In this document: one piece after another, positions 1 through 13,515 of the stretch
Numbering within the stretch: the first letter of the stretch is position 1
Layout of the letters: each line of letters opens with the position of its first letter
NCBI GenBank assembly: GCA_964020085.1
Contig: OZ026607.1
Coordinates: 20,565,606-20,629,605, forward strand
Length of the DNA stretch: 64,000 bases
Source: Micromussa lordhowensis
Taxonomy: Eukaryota > Cnidaria > Anthozoa > Scleractinia > Lobophylliidae
Direction: 5' to 3'
Translations under genes and position numbers: made by a program
The notes under the pieces: generated by a model
The model's database searches: none
Told to the model about the DNA's origin: nothing
Seen by the model: only the letters and a program-made list of their open reading frames with translations

Positions 1-1084
1 AAGTATCTCCCCTGGCTTACGGCTAGCATGTTCTTTTTTCAGGTTGGTGCTTTGTGAACAGTCGCTAGCCGGTAAAACTAACAACTTAACTTGCTCCATG
101 CAAATGCTTAAGTGTTCCTTGCTGACCATGTAAGCCTCATTACTCACTAGTACCGACATTACACCACACAACGTTGCAGTGATATTTTTATTAAAAATAT
201 TTTTAGTGGGACCCCGCCTTAGGGTCACCTCATTAATATGGTCACCTTAATATTATGGCCACTTTTCTTTTATCCTGGTGAACCACTCGTATGTTTTCTT
301 ATAAGAAAACTCATCAATGCAGTTGCTCCGTTATTACAGATAATGGCCCCATCCTGACCTGTGTAATCTTTTATAATTTTACCCTATTAAAGTGGCCACT
401 CGAAACAGGCATGATCATCTTTCCATGGTTAATATTGTGTGTACCAATTGAGGTTTCAGTTTTCTACAGTTACATCTGCATTTCGGATGCTTATTTAAGA
501 ACAATTGTTAAGAAGTTCAACTGTGATAGATCTGTCAAGACTTTAATTAAAATACATTACTTGCAGACCAGTCAAGAAATCTGACCATGTCCCATTAAGA
601 AGGCCACCCCATTGATACAACTAAATTTCATGGCCTCTTGCTGATCTTATCAGTGGAGTTCCCCTGTATGACAAAAACTTGGCAACTCAGTAGTAATATG
701 AAACGACAAGATAAACTACTCCACCCAAAATAACTTTTAAGTTTCTAATGTTCCACTGATACCACATAAGTTACATGCATTGCATAAATGTCTCCACTTC
801 AACACTTTAGAGAAGCCAACAACCTATTTTTCTATCATATTTTTCTCTCGTACTTAAACCGGACCAATGTGTTGGTAAGCAATTTATTCCCATGAAAGGC
901 ACATAGAATTTAACAAATATGTTGACTCCGATATCCATGACTGATCGCTACTTTGGAAGAAAATTGAAAACAGAGCAAAAACTATTCAAAAACACTGAAA
1001 GATCTCTGTGGAGTGCATCATTAAATCTAGGTTTTTTTGGAGTCTAGATGTTAAGGCAAGAACCAGTAATAAAATAACACTTAC
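1..1084. other. AHR intron 11 (partial), no exon seen
   Basis: Downstream of the exon 11 donor on the minus strand. I see no splice-bounded AHR frame here. It holds a pogo/Tigger-like remnant at about 206-666; the rest is AT-rich and unassigned. Confidence 0.6.
206..666. mobile_element. pogo/Tigger-like non-autonomous remnant in AHR intron
   Basis: The ends GTGGGACCCCG (left) and GAGTTCCCCTG (right) form imperfect terminal inverted repeats flanked by TA. The interior has scattered phrases such as TTATAATTTTACCC and GCATTTCGGATGCTTA that recur in the same order in the element at 35679-36122. No intact transposase is present; the open frame at 291-584 is not conserved with the second copy. Confidence 0.5.
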
Positions 1085-4000
1085 CACTTCCAGGAGATTT
1101 TGCGATTCCTTCAGAAGCAGGGGGCTTTTTCTTTACCCTGCCATTGCTAGAGTACTTGTTTGGCATGTTTGGGAATTTAAAGTTCCCAGTGGCAGAGAAA
1201 TCTCCCCATGGTACTCCAACTGGATGTGGACTGCCGCCATTGCTGTAGCTGCTGACGCTGCCCGGGCTGCGCGGACTCCGGGGACTGGGTGATCCACTAT
1301 CACTTGCCGTGAAAGGTAATACAGGAAACTGTCCTCGTTGTCTCAAAATTTCTTCACCTTCCTCCTCACTAGAAAAAAAAAAAACATTTAGAACGGCCGT
1401 TCACTCGGATCACTCAAATAAATAGCAGCCCTTTTAATAATAAGTTCAAACTCCATACTGGTTGCTAAACTTTTTCTTTTCATGTTAGATGTAAGAATTT
1501 GGTGGTACAACAAAACAACACTCCCAGTTGATTATTTTCTCTATTCTCACTATCTGTATCTTGACATTGCTTTAAAAACCTAAAGAGAAAGAAAGTCTTA
1601 ATGTTTACCTCAGAGGCCTGTTTGTTGTGATAATAAAATCAGGTTCGTTTCCCTTGAAGACAACCTGTGCCGTCCCTGTCAGCCACTGCCATTTCAGGTT
1701 TTTGTTCAGCATGCGAAACGTTCCCTGGCATTTTCCAGTGCCCATCACTGTAGGCAACAACATTACAGTTAATTAAAATAATAAATAGAAATAACAGAAC
1801 CTAAGGAGAGCTTACTTGACCTAACATGGCCAAGTTGTCTTAGATCAAGATAAGTAATTTGAGAGTCAAAAGATTTGATCAGGAACTCGACAAAGGAATA
1901 CTGGCCAAAACTGATCCCAAACTTTAATAATCTACGCAAATCAAATTCAACGATAATACTTACAGTCACTATGAAGCGTCTGAAGCACAGGAATATCATC
2001 AAAATGAATCATACAATAACTGGATTGAAGAGCTATATCTCTCTTATGATAACCCAGCAATGATCTGCCCCTGAAAATATAACCATTGCATATTAAAATA
2101 AATTTAAATTAATTTATTTAAGAGCCGTCAAGGCCATGGAATGATTTTACTAAGCATAAGTCAAAGAAGCAAATTATTGTATAAGTTCAAGAATAAGTTG
2201 TTAAGCTTTGGACTCTGTTGTAAAGAGATCAAATGTACATGAAAGTTCCAACAAACAATTTCCAATCTGCAACAGAAGTTTTACTGTTAAAAAATTCCAG
2301 AAAACACTTGTAAACTTGAGCCAAAACCTATCTTGTTGCCAGAAAAATGGTTTGAAGTTGAAGGTTTTGAAATGATCCTACATGTACTTGTACAAGAATG
2401 ATGTCTCTCTTCCAACCATCTTCTGCCCTTGGGACAAGTAGTTTTAAAATTTTGCTTGCCTTGGGCAAGTCTTAGTTTGCTCTTTGAATGATTTAGTTGA
2501 CAGACAACATACATGATCCCTTGCCCATAGAGCAAGTGAGAACGAAAAGTTATTTGCCAAGATAGAGAATCTACTTGTCCTCGATGACTGGATGCATGTT
2601 TTTCGAGCCCTGTAATCTATACATCAAAGTCAAGAAGTGTTTCTTACTTTTGATCGATATCCATGAAACTCAGATCCATTCGGTTCTTGGTGCAGAACAA
2701 GGATGTTTTTAATCTGATCTCAAGCATTGATGACGAAACTGTTTCCAGTGGAGTACAAATCATGAAGAGTCCATAATCTCTTCTTTCACTGTCAGGGAGT
2801 GTCATCTCACGCAAACGTCCACTACACCTGAATGGCTGTAGAGCATAATAAGAAACCAATTTAAGTAAGCATCTATTTTGACAATATCTTGCAGGTAATG
2901 ATGAAGTTTATGTTTGAGTCTAGTGGCCCATCAGGCTGGCAGTTTCCATAGCTGCGATGAATTTTTACTCCCCCCTAAATAGGATGTGAGTTGATCACAG
3001 GGTTACCACTTTTACTCCTAGATGAAGACTATGATCCCATCAGACCTCACACCACAATCTTATGGAAATTCTCATTACTTAGACTCACAAAGAGCATATT
3101 ATGTGTTTTCTGTGCGTAATTTACCTTGAAGAAGCCAGCACTTGTATTCAGAATACATTTCATTCTGCATACAAAAGACCGCTCTGTCTCCACAGTGTTG
3201 TTATTGCTCTGGTCATCTCCTGAGAAAATTGAACAATCACATGTCTTACTAACACGTAAGGCCTCGAGGATAAAAATTAGCTGTATGTGTTTAGTAGTAG
3301 GCTTAAGTAAGCAATGGGTTGATAGCAGTTACATGTAAAAGGGAAGAACTTGCCTACGCTACCCAAAAAGCTTTTCTCTAACATCCTTTTTTATGCTCCG
3401 AAACACTTTCTGCACTAAAGCAGAGAAGGCAAAATAGCTCCCGAGAGCAGAGGGTGAATTTTCACTGTTAGAACAATTTATGCACATGAAAAAAAAAAGG
3501 TCTTATTTTGTATGTCTCCCAAAAAGTGAACCATGTTTAAAAATTAAAAATAATAATAACAAATTTAAGTGAACAATTTAACAAATTGTTAAGAAATATT
3601 AAGAAAAACCTTCCATACCTGTGTTACTTATGCTTCCACTTTCAGAAGCTACCCCATCATTCTCCTCGTCCAGAATTTTAATTTTCTGTGTTTGCAAATA
3701 AATTTACAGATAAACATGAAAAGATGTCAAATCACCACTTAGGATTCAGGAATCAATGGACACTGCCGTAGATACTTAATTTAAAAGCAATATATTTCCT
3801 TCCGTGCACTACCAAGATATTGATTATCAAAACATTCTGTTTTTAATGAACTGTGTCACACAATCTAGAGCACTTTCTTCACCACACAATATAACCTGCT
3901 ACCCAAAGGAAAAAAAAAACAAGTAAAAGCTGGCATTATGTAAAAGCAACTCCTAGAAAATACTTTGTTTGTCCTAGAACAGCAGAATTTTACAGTAAAA

Positions 4001-7000
4001 TTATTGGAGCAGAGAGGCTGGTTGGAGAGAGATTACTATTAGTTACGATACAACCTAACCTTTTCTTTCCAAACAAGAAGAAAATGTAATATAATTTCCA
4101 ATATAATCATTTGATCAATTCCTATAGTTCAACAAGGTTGACAGACAAGCAGCTTTATAAAAACTCACAAAAAACATGCTAAATTTCCTTTGCTCTATCA
4201 CAGTAAACAACTTGAGTGCTCATCAGCAAAGGAAATAAAAAAAGAGAAAATACTTTGAGTGTGAAGCTCTTGGTTCCAATACTTGATATTGCTGTTAGAA
4301 CTGAGAAATGCAATCAAAACAAGGTGTAATGTTCGGCATTCTGTGTAGGATTAATCAAGCAAAGTTGAATACATGCACTAAGTGTTGCGATGTTTCATTC
4401 AAAATTTTAGCAGGAGAGATACTGGTTTTCATGGGTGGGCAAAACTATTTGAAATGAACTTCTTTAAAAGAACTTTCTTTTAGATGGCCAAACCAGGCAG
4501 GGAAAATCGTCCTCAAAGCTGCTCAATTTTCCCAGTGCCTGAACCTTAATTAAACCCCATGTGTCGGTGTTAACTGGTCTATGACTATTCAGATCCTCCA
4601 TCTTACTTGTTCCTCCTCGTCCTCAGGAAATGGCAGAAGATTCTTCTTGATCAAGTCATGATCGTCCACATGTATGAACCTCAGGAAATCTTGATGAATA
4701 ACACTTGCCTAAATAAAAAAAAACTCTACAGTTAGATCTGAGTTCTCATGTTTTCCACACTGATAGAAGCACAAACAAAAGTGAAGTGTAAGGATGCAAT
4801 AACAGGTTTATCCACCTCCACACAAGGAACCTACAATACTCTAACATAGTACATCTCACTCATGACTCGAGTCAATAAACCCAATTTTAATTTTGAGTCT
4901 GCATATAAACCCTGTTCCAATCTTACTTGCCTCCCTGACTATAAAGTGGGAGAGTCCATGACCCATTGTGACGACACCAAAAACACAAGATTTTCCTTTT
5001 ACACAACAGCAAACAGCCAGAAGGTTTTAATTAATGTTTCTTGTCTCAAAATAAAGGTCACATCTATCTTTCTACCAGTGAAATGAAAGCCAAATGTATT
5101 CACGGGTGTCACTTCTTATGTTGAATATATGGTGGTTCTCACAAGTTTTAAAATCTGTGGAAAATTAAACCTTTTGGCTATCTTAGAATTCTATTGAAAA
5201 CTACTGAGCAGTAAAAATTGTCACCTGGTTACTATTACTCGGGAATATTATGGTCAATTTTGACAATTTGGGATTGAATGGTTGATAAGTTCTTAGAGTT
5301 TCACAACGTGTCTGAACACATTTCCAGATTTGTGTAGCATCTACACAAATTAAATCAGACATACATCTGTTGTTCAACTGCTATTTCCAGTTGAATAAAA
5401 TACGGACATGGAACATGTTCATTATTCTAGTACACTACAGTAGACAAAACAGAGTTATAATTATTTGATTACAACAACACGTAATTGCCATCTAGGAGAG
5501 CTTCACAGCCAAACATTTCACATTATGATGATAAAGCAAAAAAAAATCATTTCCGATGAAACCTCTTTAGAAGCACTTTGGCCGCTCCGGATATTCAGAT
5601 ATTCAGAATAATTCATGAAGTATCAACTCAAACTTAATAATATGGAAAAGGTGCTTATTTCATGAGAGATACGGCAAATTTTTGTAAAGAAAACGGAACA
5701 TAATGAGTAGTGTTTTTTGCCCTCATATAAATGCTCCACTAAATAATTGACCAAAAGAACTTTGCACACACCACATGGGGTAATAACTATTTAATTAAAT
5801 GGATTCATGTTTTCAGCTTGAAACAACAGTGGTGTATTGTAAAATTTACTTCATATCTCAAGACCACTGATTCTTCAAGGTCAAAATTGCAAGACTTGTA
5901 TCTGATTTCTTGATATACATTGTAAAACAGATCATACCACTGCTTCCCGCTGGGCGTGTAAGCAATTCTGAAACCTTAACTGTTGGCATAAAACATTTTT
6001 CCTTCAACAATTAAATTGTTCGCAATCACTAGCCAAAATAGAAAATGCAAATTCCTCAATTTCAGGCAAGATAAGATCACTGGTTAAAAAAAGGAGAGAG
6101 ACTGACCAAGCAAATTTAGCATTAAAATTTGTTAAGGTAAATTAAGTTACTGGTAAATAGAAATTTGGGAGCCAGGCATCCAAGACCTTGGCAGAGAGAA
6201 AGAAAGAGAGGGAGAGAGAGATGGAGAGGCACAGTTGCTGAAAGAGTTTACTTTCAGGGCTTTTTTCTTTGCAAATGTCTCTGCGACCGTTTTTGCAATG
6301 ACAAAACCAGGAAAATATCATATGTACAGTTCTGTAAATATGGGTGTTACCTGCAAAATGATATGTTTCCAAACAATGGATGTATTCATGAGACAAAAAT
6401 GCTAAATATTTTAAAGTACAAACCTTCCAATTCAAACAGAACCAAGAATATTTATAGATGAGATTCAGTAAACATACACTGTTAAACATTTTCTATACAC
6501 ATTTACTAACTTCGAGCTTATAGTAAAGGATAACTTAAAACATACGTGATACTTTGTTTTTAACCTGATATCCATTACTGTTAGTAGTATTGAGGCAAAG
6601 TTTTTCAGTCAATTGTTTTATTTCGGATGTATTGTATTTCTTAAATATCACCTTACATAAAGGGCAAAGGGTTTTCTAAACATAATCAAAATTAATCTTC
6701 TGGAAACAGGATGTTTGAAGTATTTATACCCACATTTAAAAAAGCATGTGAAAAGAAAAGAACCTTTCTTTATTGAGAAGCTCAGGTTAAAATGTTAAAT
6801 GTCACAAAATGAAAAAAATGTCTTTGTTATCCATTGCAGATTTGAAACAAAATGATGAATCAAAATGATGTGAAACAAACATGATAAATGCCATCTTTCA
6901 GTTCTAAAGAAAACAGAACGACAGCTGCTTAAGCTCATGTTTTAACATGATGATGCTTATAAGAAATTAATCAGCAACAATAAACATGTTGATGTAAAAG

Positions 7001-10000
7001 ACTTCAAGAAGGTTACTGTTAACTGCACTTGTAACCTTTAAAGCAAACAATCCCATTCAGGCCACTAATCACATTTTCCAAGGAGTTTCTCAAACAGTCT
7101 ACAACGTAATGGTAAAAATAATTCATTGCATGCAAGAAAAAGTCTACCTTCCACATAACTAACACTTGCAAGTTGATTATTACTTAATTTACATTACCTC
7201 TCGACATTATAAGCAAATCCATGTAACAAATTTTAGAACTACACTACCATCCACATTTTCAAATAATATACAGACTGAAAGAAACATTTTTCCTTTATAT
7301 ATAAAAAGAAACATTGCAAGCTCTACATAAGGAAATCCCTTGTCATATATCAAGTATGTTAATTTGAAAATAATCTCAAAAGTCTGTTTTTGTTCTAGGT
7401 AAGAATTTTACATTACCTGTGCAAGTCCGAGGTACTCTTGAACGGTTTCAGATGCATAGAATACCTCAAAATCTCTGGTCAGGACGATAACAAAGCCATC
7501 CAAGGCCTGAAAGATACAAGAGCAAACAATTTCATCTATTAATATTCACATCTTTGTCAAGGAAACCACAAGGTGATGAGAATGAAAAATAAATTGGTGG
7601 ATTTTTTCCCTTAAATTTAAAATGCATACCCAAAATCTTGGATAACATAAAAGAATAAAAAGAATTTAACCGATATAAAATAGCTTGCCATGAATCTTCT
7701 TCAATGTCCTACAAGCATTGAATGGAATTTCTTTCCACCTTTAAACTTCACACACACATCATACTTTCATCTACCTAGTCAACCCTACATGATCACTCAG
7801 TTTTATATCATTTCAGGCATTCTCTTTCAACACACCATTTTCTTCCAAGTTTACCCCAGCACATACATGCTGAGTTAATAGCAAGAACATGGTCAATCCC
7901 TCTACTGTTGTTTGTCTTAAAACTACCAAAAAACAAGCCACCACAACCAAACAAGCAATATCATTCAGTTTTGAATGATGAAGTTTAATACCTGACGACA
8001 ATGAAACTACCACAAGAAATACAAAAACTTGAACAATATTGCCCCTGCCCACACAATACATCAAGGATATATGGTAAATCTTAATGTAAAATTGAGGTTA
8101 CAACCACATCCTTGTGAAAAAAAGCCAAAAAAATAACACAAACATATTGCAGATTAACAGAGGATATAATTCACTTAACACAATAAAAAAAGTGGATCAT
8201 GAACAATGAGCACTTAAGTGACCAACTGAAATCGAAATATCTACAAAGACCGCCAGAGCAAAACCAAACAAACAGGGCTTACATCTAAAAGAAGTTTTGA
8301 AAAAATGCCGTTCCCTTCAAAGTCTCCGTTCCCATCGGCAAGTCTTCCAACTTGATTGTCTTCTGTCCACTGTTGACCTGAAAGAAAAGGACACTACCTG
8401 TTGACATTTGGTTTACGCATGTTTACTGAACAACCGTTCAGTTGAAAGGAAACTTCCAATATCTCAAGAAAAAAACGATTAAAAACAAGCAATTTTTTTG
8501 CATTCCAAGATACTGAACAAGACCACCATTACAACTGAAAATATAATTGGGTACCATTATCTGCAAGAAAAGGTTTTGTAAAAGGATTTTTTTCTTAATT
8601 TATTTTTCAATAACAACTTCAAAGTCTTACACAAAATTGAGATACATTAAAACAACTACTTGATACTGAGTAGTTATTTGGTTTTGACTGTTTGCTTCCC
8701 TGGTAGTTAATTGTTAGCAACTTAACTTGAGAAACACAGATAAACCTTCTATAATAATTATTATGCCATAACTGGTCCCTACAGCAAATGAAGTACTCCT
8801 TCAACAAGTTTGTACAGAGAGAAACTTACATTAATTTTGGCAGAAATGAAGCCAAGAATTTTGAACATTTTATCATTCCATTCTCTTGACATAAACTGTA
8901 CACTGGGCGGTGTTAATTTTCAGTGCAAGAAATATTTCACTACACTGTATAGTTATTTTGGTACAGGTATAGCTTTAATAAAATTGCAACTCAAGTTGAG
9001 ATTACTGGTTTTAATTAGCACGAAAGTCATGGCTGATAGCCAGGGGTCAGTGTATTTAAGATTCAAAGATGCTGTACTCGGGAAAGCAAGGTTTGAACCC
9101 TTGCTGGAGTCACTATATTGTGTTCTTTGTTTGTGGGTAAAGCACTTAATTTCACAGTGCCTTTCTCCATAGGAGTATAAATTTAATGCCAAGGGTAACC
9201 CTGCGATGGACTAGCATCGCATTCACAGGGGAGCAGAAATGTTCCCAGTTGCTTCATGCTATGGAAACTGGGATATGCTCTTTAGGCATACAGAGCTTGG
9301 CCCAAATAGTTCCAGCTTGCTCAGAGGTTGAGAAGCTTAAAAAGTTGTTAGGTTTTTGGCATCCTACATAGCTGGTTGTAGATGGCTAATGATTTAGCTA
9401 GTAAAGCTTCAGTCCAGTATCTACACAGTGAACTGAAAATATCGCTTCCCGTGGATGGAATACAGACCCTAACCAGGAAGTCATCTTGCACTTTTTTCCA
9501 AGTTGGTTCAACAACAGTACTTACCAACTTGAACATTTGGGCAGAAGGGCAAAAAAAATGTAAAATTCCCTTGAATTTGAGTTAAATGTACCTTTGAAGA
9601 AATTCTTGGCTCTGAGGTAGCTCGCTGACAATCGCAAAATTGAAAGCTTGTCCAATTTCTGGATCACATCATGTGGAAATGGTAGCAGTTTTGCAAGGTT
9701 GTCTAATTCAATATTGAAGCGATCACGATGCCGCTTTGAAGGATTCAAGGATCCTTTGAGACTGAAAATAAAATGTAACCAACAATTAACTTTACTTATA
9801 CTCACAATAACTTGATAACATACATGTACAATTTGGATTCTGTATACAGTTTGGGCTACTAGTTCGTTTTAAAAAAGATCTATTTAGTGTGCTTTTTTCA
9901 TTAGATCTATCTCATAAAACATACAAAGAAACCCAATCAATGTATTACATGTATACTGCTATGACAAACAATTCGGTTATTTCAGAACTCTTGAAAAACT

Positions 10001-13000
10001 TATGAAACAGACAACTCGAGTTAAATTTATTTCAAGTTCTCAATTTCCTGTTGTGTTAAATGATGGTATAATACAAAACCCTGGCGTCCTTGGTAAGAAC
10101 ACACCAAATGAAATTATGAAAAACTTTATTACATATAGAGCTTCAATTTAAGTATTCATAGAATGTACAAAATGTATGTAACGACGTGACTAGGCAAATG
10201 AATGAATGGCAACATCGCTGCCAAAAAAATCAATTACTCCTGATAACTGCAAGCAAGAAAACTCATTTCATCCATAGCCTCAGGCATGACCTGTCTAGGA
10301 GACAACAGAACTTGTGACTATCAACTTTAGCAAGATGCTGTTTCAAACAGTCGTGAAAAAAACCCACTAGATTAATGTTTTTTTTTGTTCTTAAGTGTGG
10401 AATTTGTAATGCAGGACAGCAGTAGTTATGATTCAGACGTGAAAAAAAAATGCCAGGAAAAATAATCATAATAATAAAAAAATCTGCCAGAATCCAAGTC
10501 AGCAATTTTTGCATTTTTGCTTCAATAGACCTTTAAAGAGAGAAATGATTTTATCATTCTTTTGATTACAACCCACAGGGGTTACATTATCTAAGAAAAT
10601 ATCTTATCTCACAAAATGAAACCAGGGGTACCAAACAAAGGAAAGGAGAAAGTTACAACTTGCCAGTACAATGTTTGTACAAACAAAGTTTTTTTCCAAA
10701 GGGCAAGGATGTAAGCCTTTAGAAAAGAGAGCTTATCGATCACTGGTTGAATTTTCACTAAAGAACAAAGGCTTAGGGTACGTTTTAAGGTGCATGGGCT
10801 ATGGAGCTTGCTAATGAACTGTCCTAGTTTTATCTCAGACACTTCTACAGAGAAGATGAAAAGAATTCTGAAGCAAACGTTCTTGACAAATATAAATAAA
10901 TGTCCAGACATGTCCAAAGGTATATAAAGAGGATAAGCGATGGTCTGAGGTTAAGCTGCTTAAAGCAAAGGACTTGACATACAAATGTTGTTGTTAAGCT
11001 TTCTTCCTCGTTTGTGTATTTGTGGGTCACGAAGAAGTTCAATGCAACACTTTGTGAAACAGCAAGGTAGCAAGCTTGAATAACTACAGTAACAAAATCT
11101 GAGACAGTGGCAAAAGCACTCGGAAAAGCAATTAGTTTTTGGCTGCCAGATTGAAGACTTCGCTACATTATTGAAATTCTTTCTACCCAGAGCTGTCAAC
11201 ACAATTTTTCTTACTATGCCAACATGTCAAAAATTAAGTGATTTCAAGATTCATCCGCAGAGTACAGTAGTTCATGGCCCTTGTTGAATACTAAATTATT
11301 AGTTATGCCATTCGAAACGCGACTCGACGAGATAAACATCACAATAAACTGAACAGAAATAGACGAAAACCCTGTATATGTAAATTTTTTGTTTCCTCCT
11401 TGTTAATTAATGGTCCTTGAAGTTTGTCAATCTGTCTAACGGTTTTCCATTCCATCATAAATTACTCCTCAAAACCAAGGTTACAGTGTACCTTTACAAT
11501 TTCTTGTCTGGTGTGCTTTACAACCTCTCACTTATTCAGAGGGCGACCTAAGAAACCGCAGCCATTTTTCTCAGACAAGAAAAGTCATAAACAAGTCGAA
11601 TAGATCGAGAAGTAAATAACAAAAGATGTTTATTTTTCCTTAAAGTACCAAAGTAAAATAGAATTTTAAGCTTGCGGTACCTAGGGTTGCAGACACAGCG
11701 ATTTATCACAAGGCAACAAAGGACTCGAGTCCATGTGGAAGTTTCTCCGTCACTACTGAGGAGAACGGCAATGTCGATTTCACACTTGTCTCACGGAATC
11801 TATTTCTCCTTTTTTAATGCGAACGCGAAACTTCCATTTACGATTTGCATAAGAATTAGCCGAAGCACGCCAAAGATAAAGGGCCATGTGTATTATCCAC
11901 GAAACAAAAAGAAACGAATTATTTTGACAGCCAGCTGAATATGTAAATTGCTTCAAACATTCGAAAAATGTCCAATGAGTTGTGCGTCTACGCGCATTTT
12001 TTTTTTCGTTATAGACCCCCCATCTGTAGAAATTTTACTCTAAAATCACTCTTTTCGGTTACAAAATTCGAGTAGTTCTCAACATTCAAGCACTGGTTGT
12101 TGAAAACCGCAACAAAACGCTTGGAATAATATAGATCGTCTCAAGAATTGTTTCTCGCCGTCGCAAATGAGTATGACCGTGGAGAGGCGAGTTGAAGAAC
12201 TCGATGCATGCAAAATATGGCGAAAACAGACACGCAAATGTTACAAAGTGTTTCTCATAGGTTCAAAGCTTCTAAATATGCTAGAAACATGTTCCTGTGA
12301 CTTGTAGAACGCGAGAAAATGATTCCGTGCATCGAGTGTAAAAATTGGACGATCAGCCCAAAACTCGTATAAGACAAACATGGCGGGCCTGACTCCACAT
12401 AACAAAAGCGTTATTTCACCCCAGTGGGCTTCGCAGGCAAGGATAAATCACTACCACGATCTTATAATGAACGATTTATGAAAAAAAATAAAGCAATTCA
12501 CAGGAAAACGGGCACAGCCAGTCTCGTAAATTTTTAGCTAGCCACCAGCCCATCCCATAGTTTTTCAGCCAAAGAAGAATGCTTGCTTGCATCGTTTTCC
12601 TTTGATCGGCCGCAGACAAATTGTGCACGAAATTGCATCCTCGTTATTGTGTTTCGATAAAACAGTCAATCGTCCTTTTTCACTTCCACGTTCGCTTCAA
12701 AGCTTTAATCGAGTGAAGCTATGTTGTTGCTGTCAAAGGTCACAATTAGATATACAGCACTTTATCTGCCGTGTTGCATCGAATATAAGCATTAACTAAC
12801 GAGGCAAAAACACCAAGATAGCATACTATTCAAACGTGAAACTATCAGGATTGTGACCTTAATGCCTGCAATCCAGATTTTGAAGCGAAGTAAGCACAAT
12901 TGAAACACTAAAAACGAACTGAAATGTTGTCCATTTCGCGGGTTTCGCCGGCGCAGTGCGGTCTGTAAGACTCTGTCAAGTGATGCAAATTTTGCCTGCC

Positions 13001-13515
13001 ACCCTTTCTGGCTCGTAACGGCGAATTTAACGCAGTTTGCCGGCTGGTGGGTTTGTTTATATCATTGCTGAGAAGAGCTAAGGTTTTGCGCTTCGCGGGG
13101 AGCGAACAAGCTAAGAATTTTGAAAAGCTAGAATTCGGAATTATGTACACCGGAAAAAGCTCGGGTATACATTTTACGGTAAAGTTGTAGTCGATACTGG
13201 GACGCACAAAATACGCTCTAAATCTACACGGGAGAGAACAGATTAAATAACATAACAACCTTACTGTTAATAGCATCTTTCTGTTTTGTATCGCAATCGG
13301 CAAGAATTCGAGTTAACTGTTTTTTCAGACGATCAAGAATTGAAAAGAATCACTGGCTCTCAACGTGCAGCCGAACATAACACTATTGTCGATCTGTCCC
13401 GCACGGATCACAAATTCCATTTCCTATTGCCGTATTTCCCTCAAACAAGGTAAGAAAAGTAAAATCATAAACAAACTTACCTATTAGTTCGCCTCTTCCT
13501 TTTTGCTGTACTCAT
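1085..13515 (-). CDS. AHR: Aryl hydrocarbon receptor homologue (bHLH-PAS), 5' eleven exons, 3' end off window
   Basis: Class I bHLH-PAS transcription factor; family members pair with ARNT and bind GCGTG-core sites. Coding exons in transcript order: 13515-13481, 9761-9592, 8377-8283, 7506-7417, 4708-4607, 3685-3619, 3219-3125, 2835-2648, 2070-1964, 1747-1609, 1368-1085. All junctions have GT donors and AG acceptors and keep phase, giving 457 codons before the left edge. The start codon is at 13515-13513, followed by a basic stretch ([11 protein letters not shown]) like the AHR nuclear localisation signal. Order: bHLH about residues 17-68 ([19 protein letters not shown]), PAS-A from about 101 ([18 protein letters not shown]), PAS-B about 235-362, then a Ser/Pro/Gly-rich segment. 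The loop [13 protein letters not shown] inside PAS-A is acidic and low complexity. The transactivation region and stop codon lie beyond base 1. Identity as AHR rather than SIM, HIF or ARNT rests on the bHLH sequence. Confidence 0.93.
1609..2835 (-). CDS. AHR: AHR exons 8-10: PAS-B (ligand/HSP90 domain)
   Basis: Exons 2835-2648, 2070-1964 and 1747-1609. The segment runs from [17 protein letters not shown] through [15 protein letters not shown] and [13 protein letters not shown], the standard PAS-B fold ending in the AHR-type 'D.IITT.RPL..EE'. In vertebrate AHR the ligand pocket includes a Thr-x-His...Phe pattern in TKHKLDF; here the equivalent is TKNRMDL, so the His and Phe are replaced by Asn and Leu. 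The phases between the three exons are consistent (2, then 1). Confidence 0.9.
2917..3006 (-). mobile_element. SINE 3'-tail fragment
   Basis: Read on the minus strand this is the degenerate tail of the tRNA-SINE described at 32743-33005: phrases equivalent to GGGTAACCCTG, ACTCCCCCC and the 'AGTGGCCCATCAGGC' block are recognisable. The tRNA-related head is absent. Confidence 0.5.
4709..7416. other. AHR intron 4, 2.7 kb
   Basis: Non-coding. It contains a purine-rich simple repeat of GAGA type at about 6194-6230. The frames 6142-6489 (minus) and 6165-6461 (plus) overlap this tract and show no domain. Nothing else recognised. Confidence 0.6.
9060..9335 (+). mobile_element. tRNA-SINE, divergent copy in AHR intron 2
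   Basis: Matches the SINE family at 32743-33005 in order: a degraded B-box region (TTTGAACCC), TTGTGTTCTT, the 'CACAGTGCC' and 'TCTCCAT' blocks, GGTAACCCTGCGATGGACTA, then 'AGTTGCTTCATGCTA'. It is more diverged than the 32.7-kb copy. Confidence 0.7.
9592..9761 (-). CDS. AHR: AHR exon 2: bHLH DNA-binding and dimerisation domain
   Basis: This 170-bp exon encodes nearly all of the bHLH domain: the basic region NPSKRHRDR, helix 1 ([14 protein letters not shown]), the loop PHDVIQ and helix 2 ([18 protein letters not shown]). The tract NPSKRHRDR and the phrase LDKLS.LRLS.SYLRAK are diagnostic of AHR. The exon begins after a TTTTCAG acceptor and ends at AAAG|GTACAT. Exon 1 contributes only 11 codons plus two bases, as is usual for this family. 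Confidence 0.95.
9762..13480. other. AHR intron 1, 3.7 kb
   Basis: Large first intron between the 35-bp coding exon 1 and the bHLH exon. No conserved coding frame seen; the longest open frame (12908-13303, minus, 131 codons) has no recognisable domain. Enhancers are possible but nothing specific can be supported. Confidence 0.55.

Noticed and set aside
6142..6489. 115-codon minus frame and overlapping plus frame
   Set aside because: Driven by a GAGA simple repeat; both strands are open together, and no conserved motif is visible.
12908..13303. 131-codon minus-strand frame in AHR intron 1
   Set aside because: No domain, no splice-supported link to AHR, and composition like the surrounding intron.
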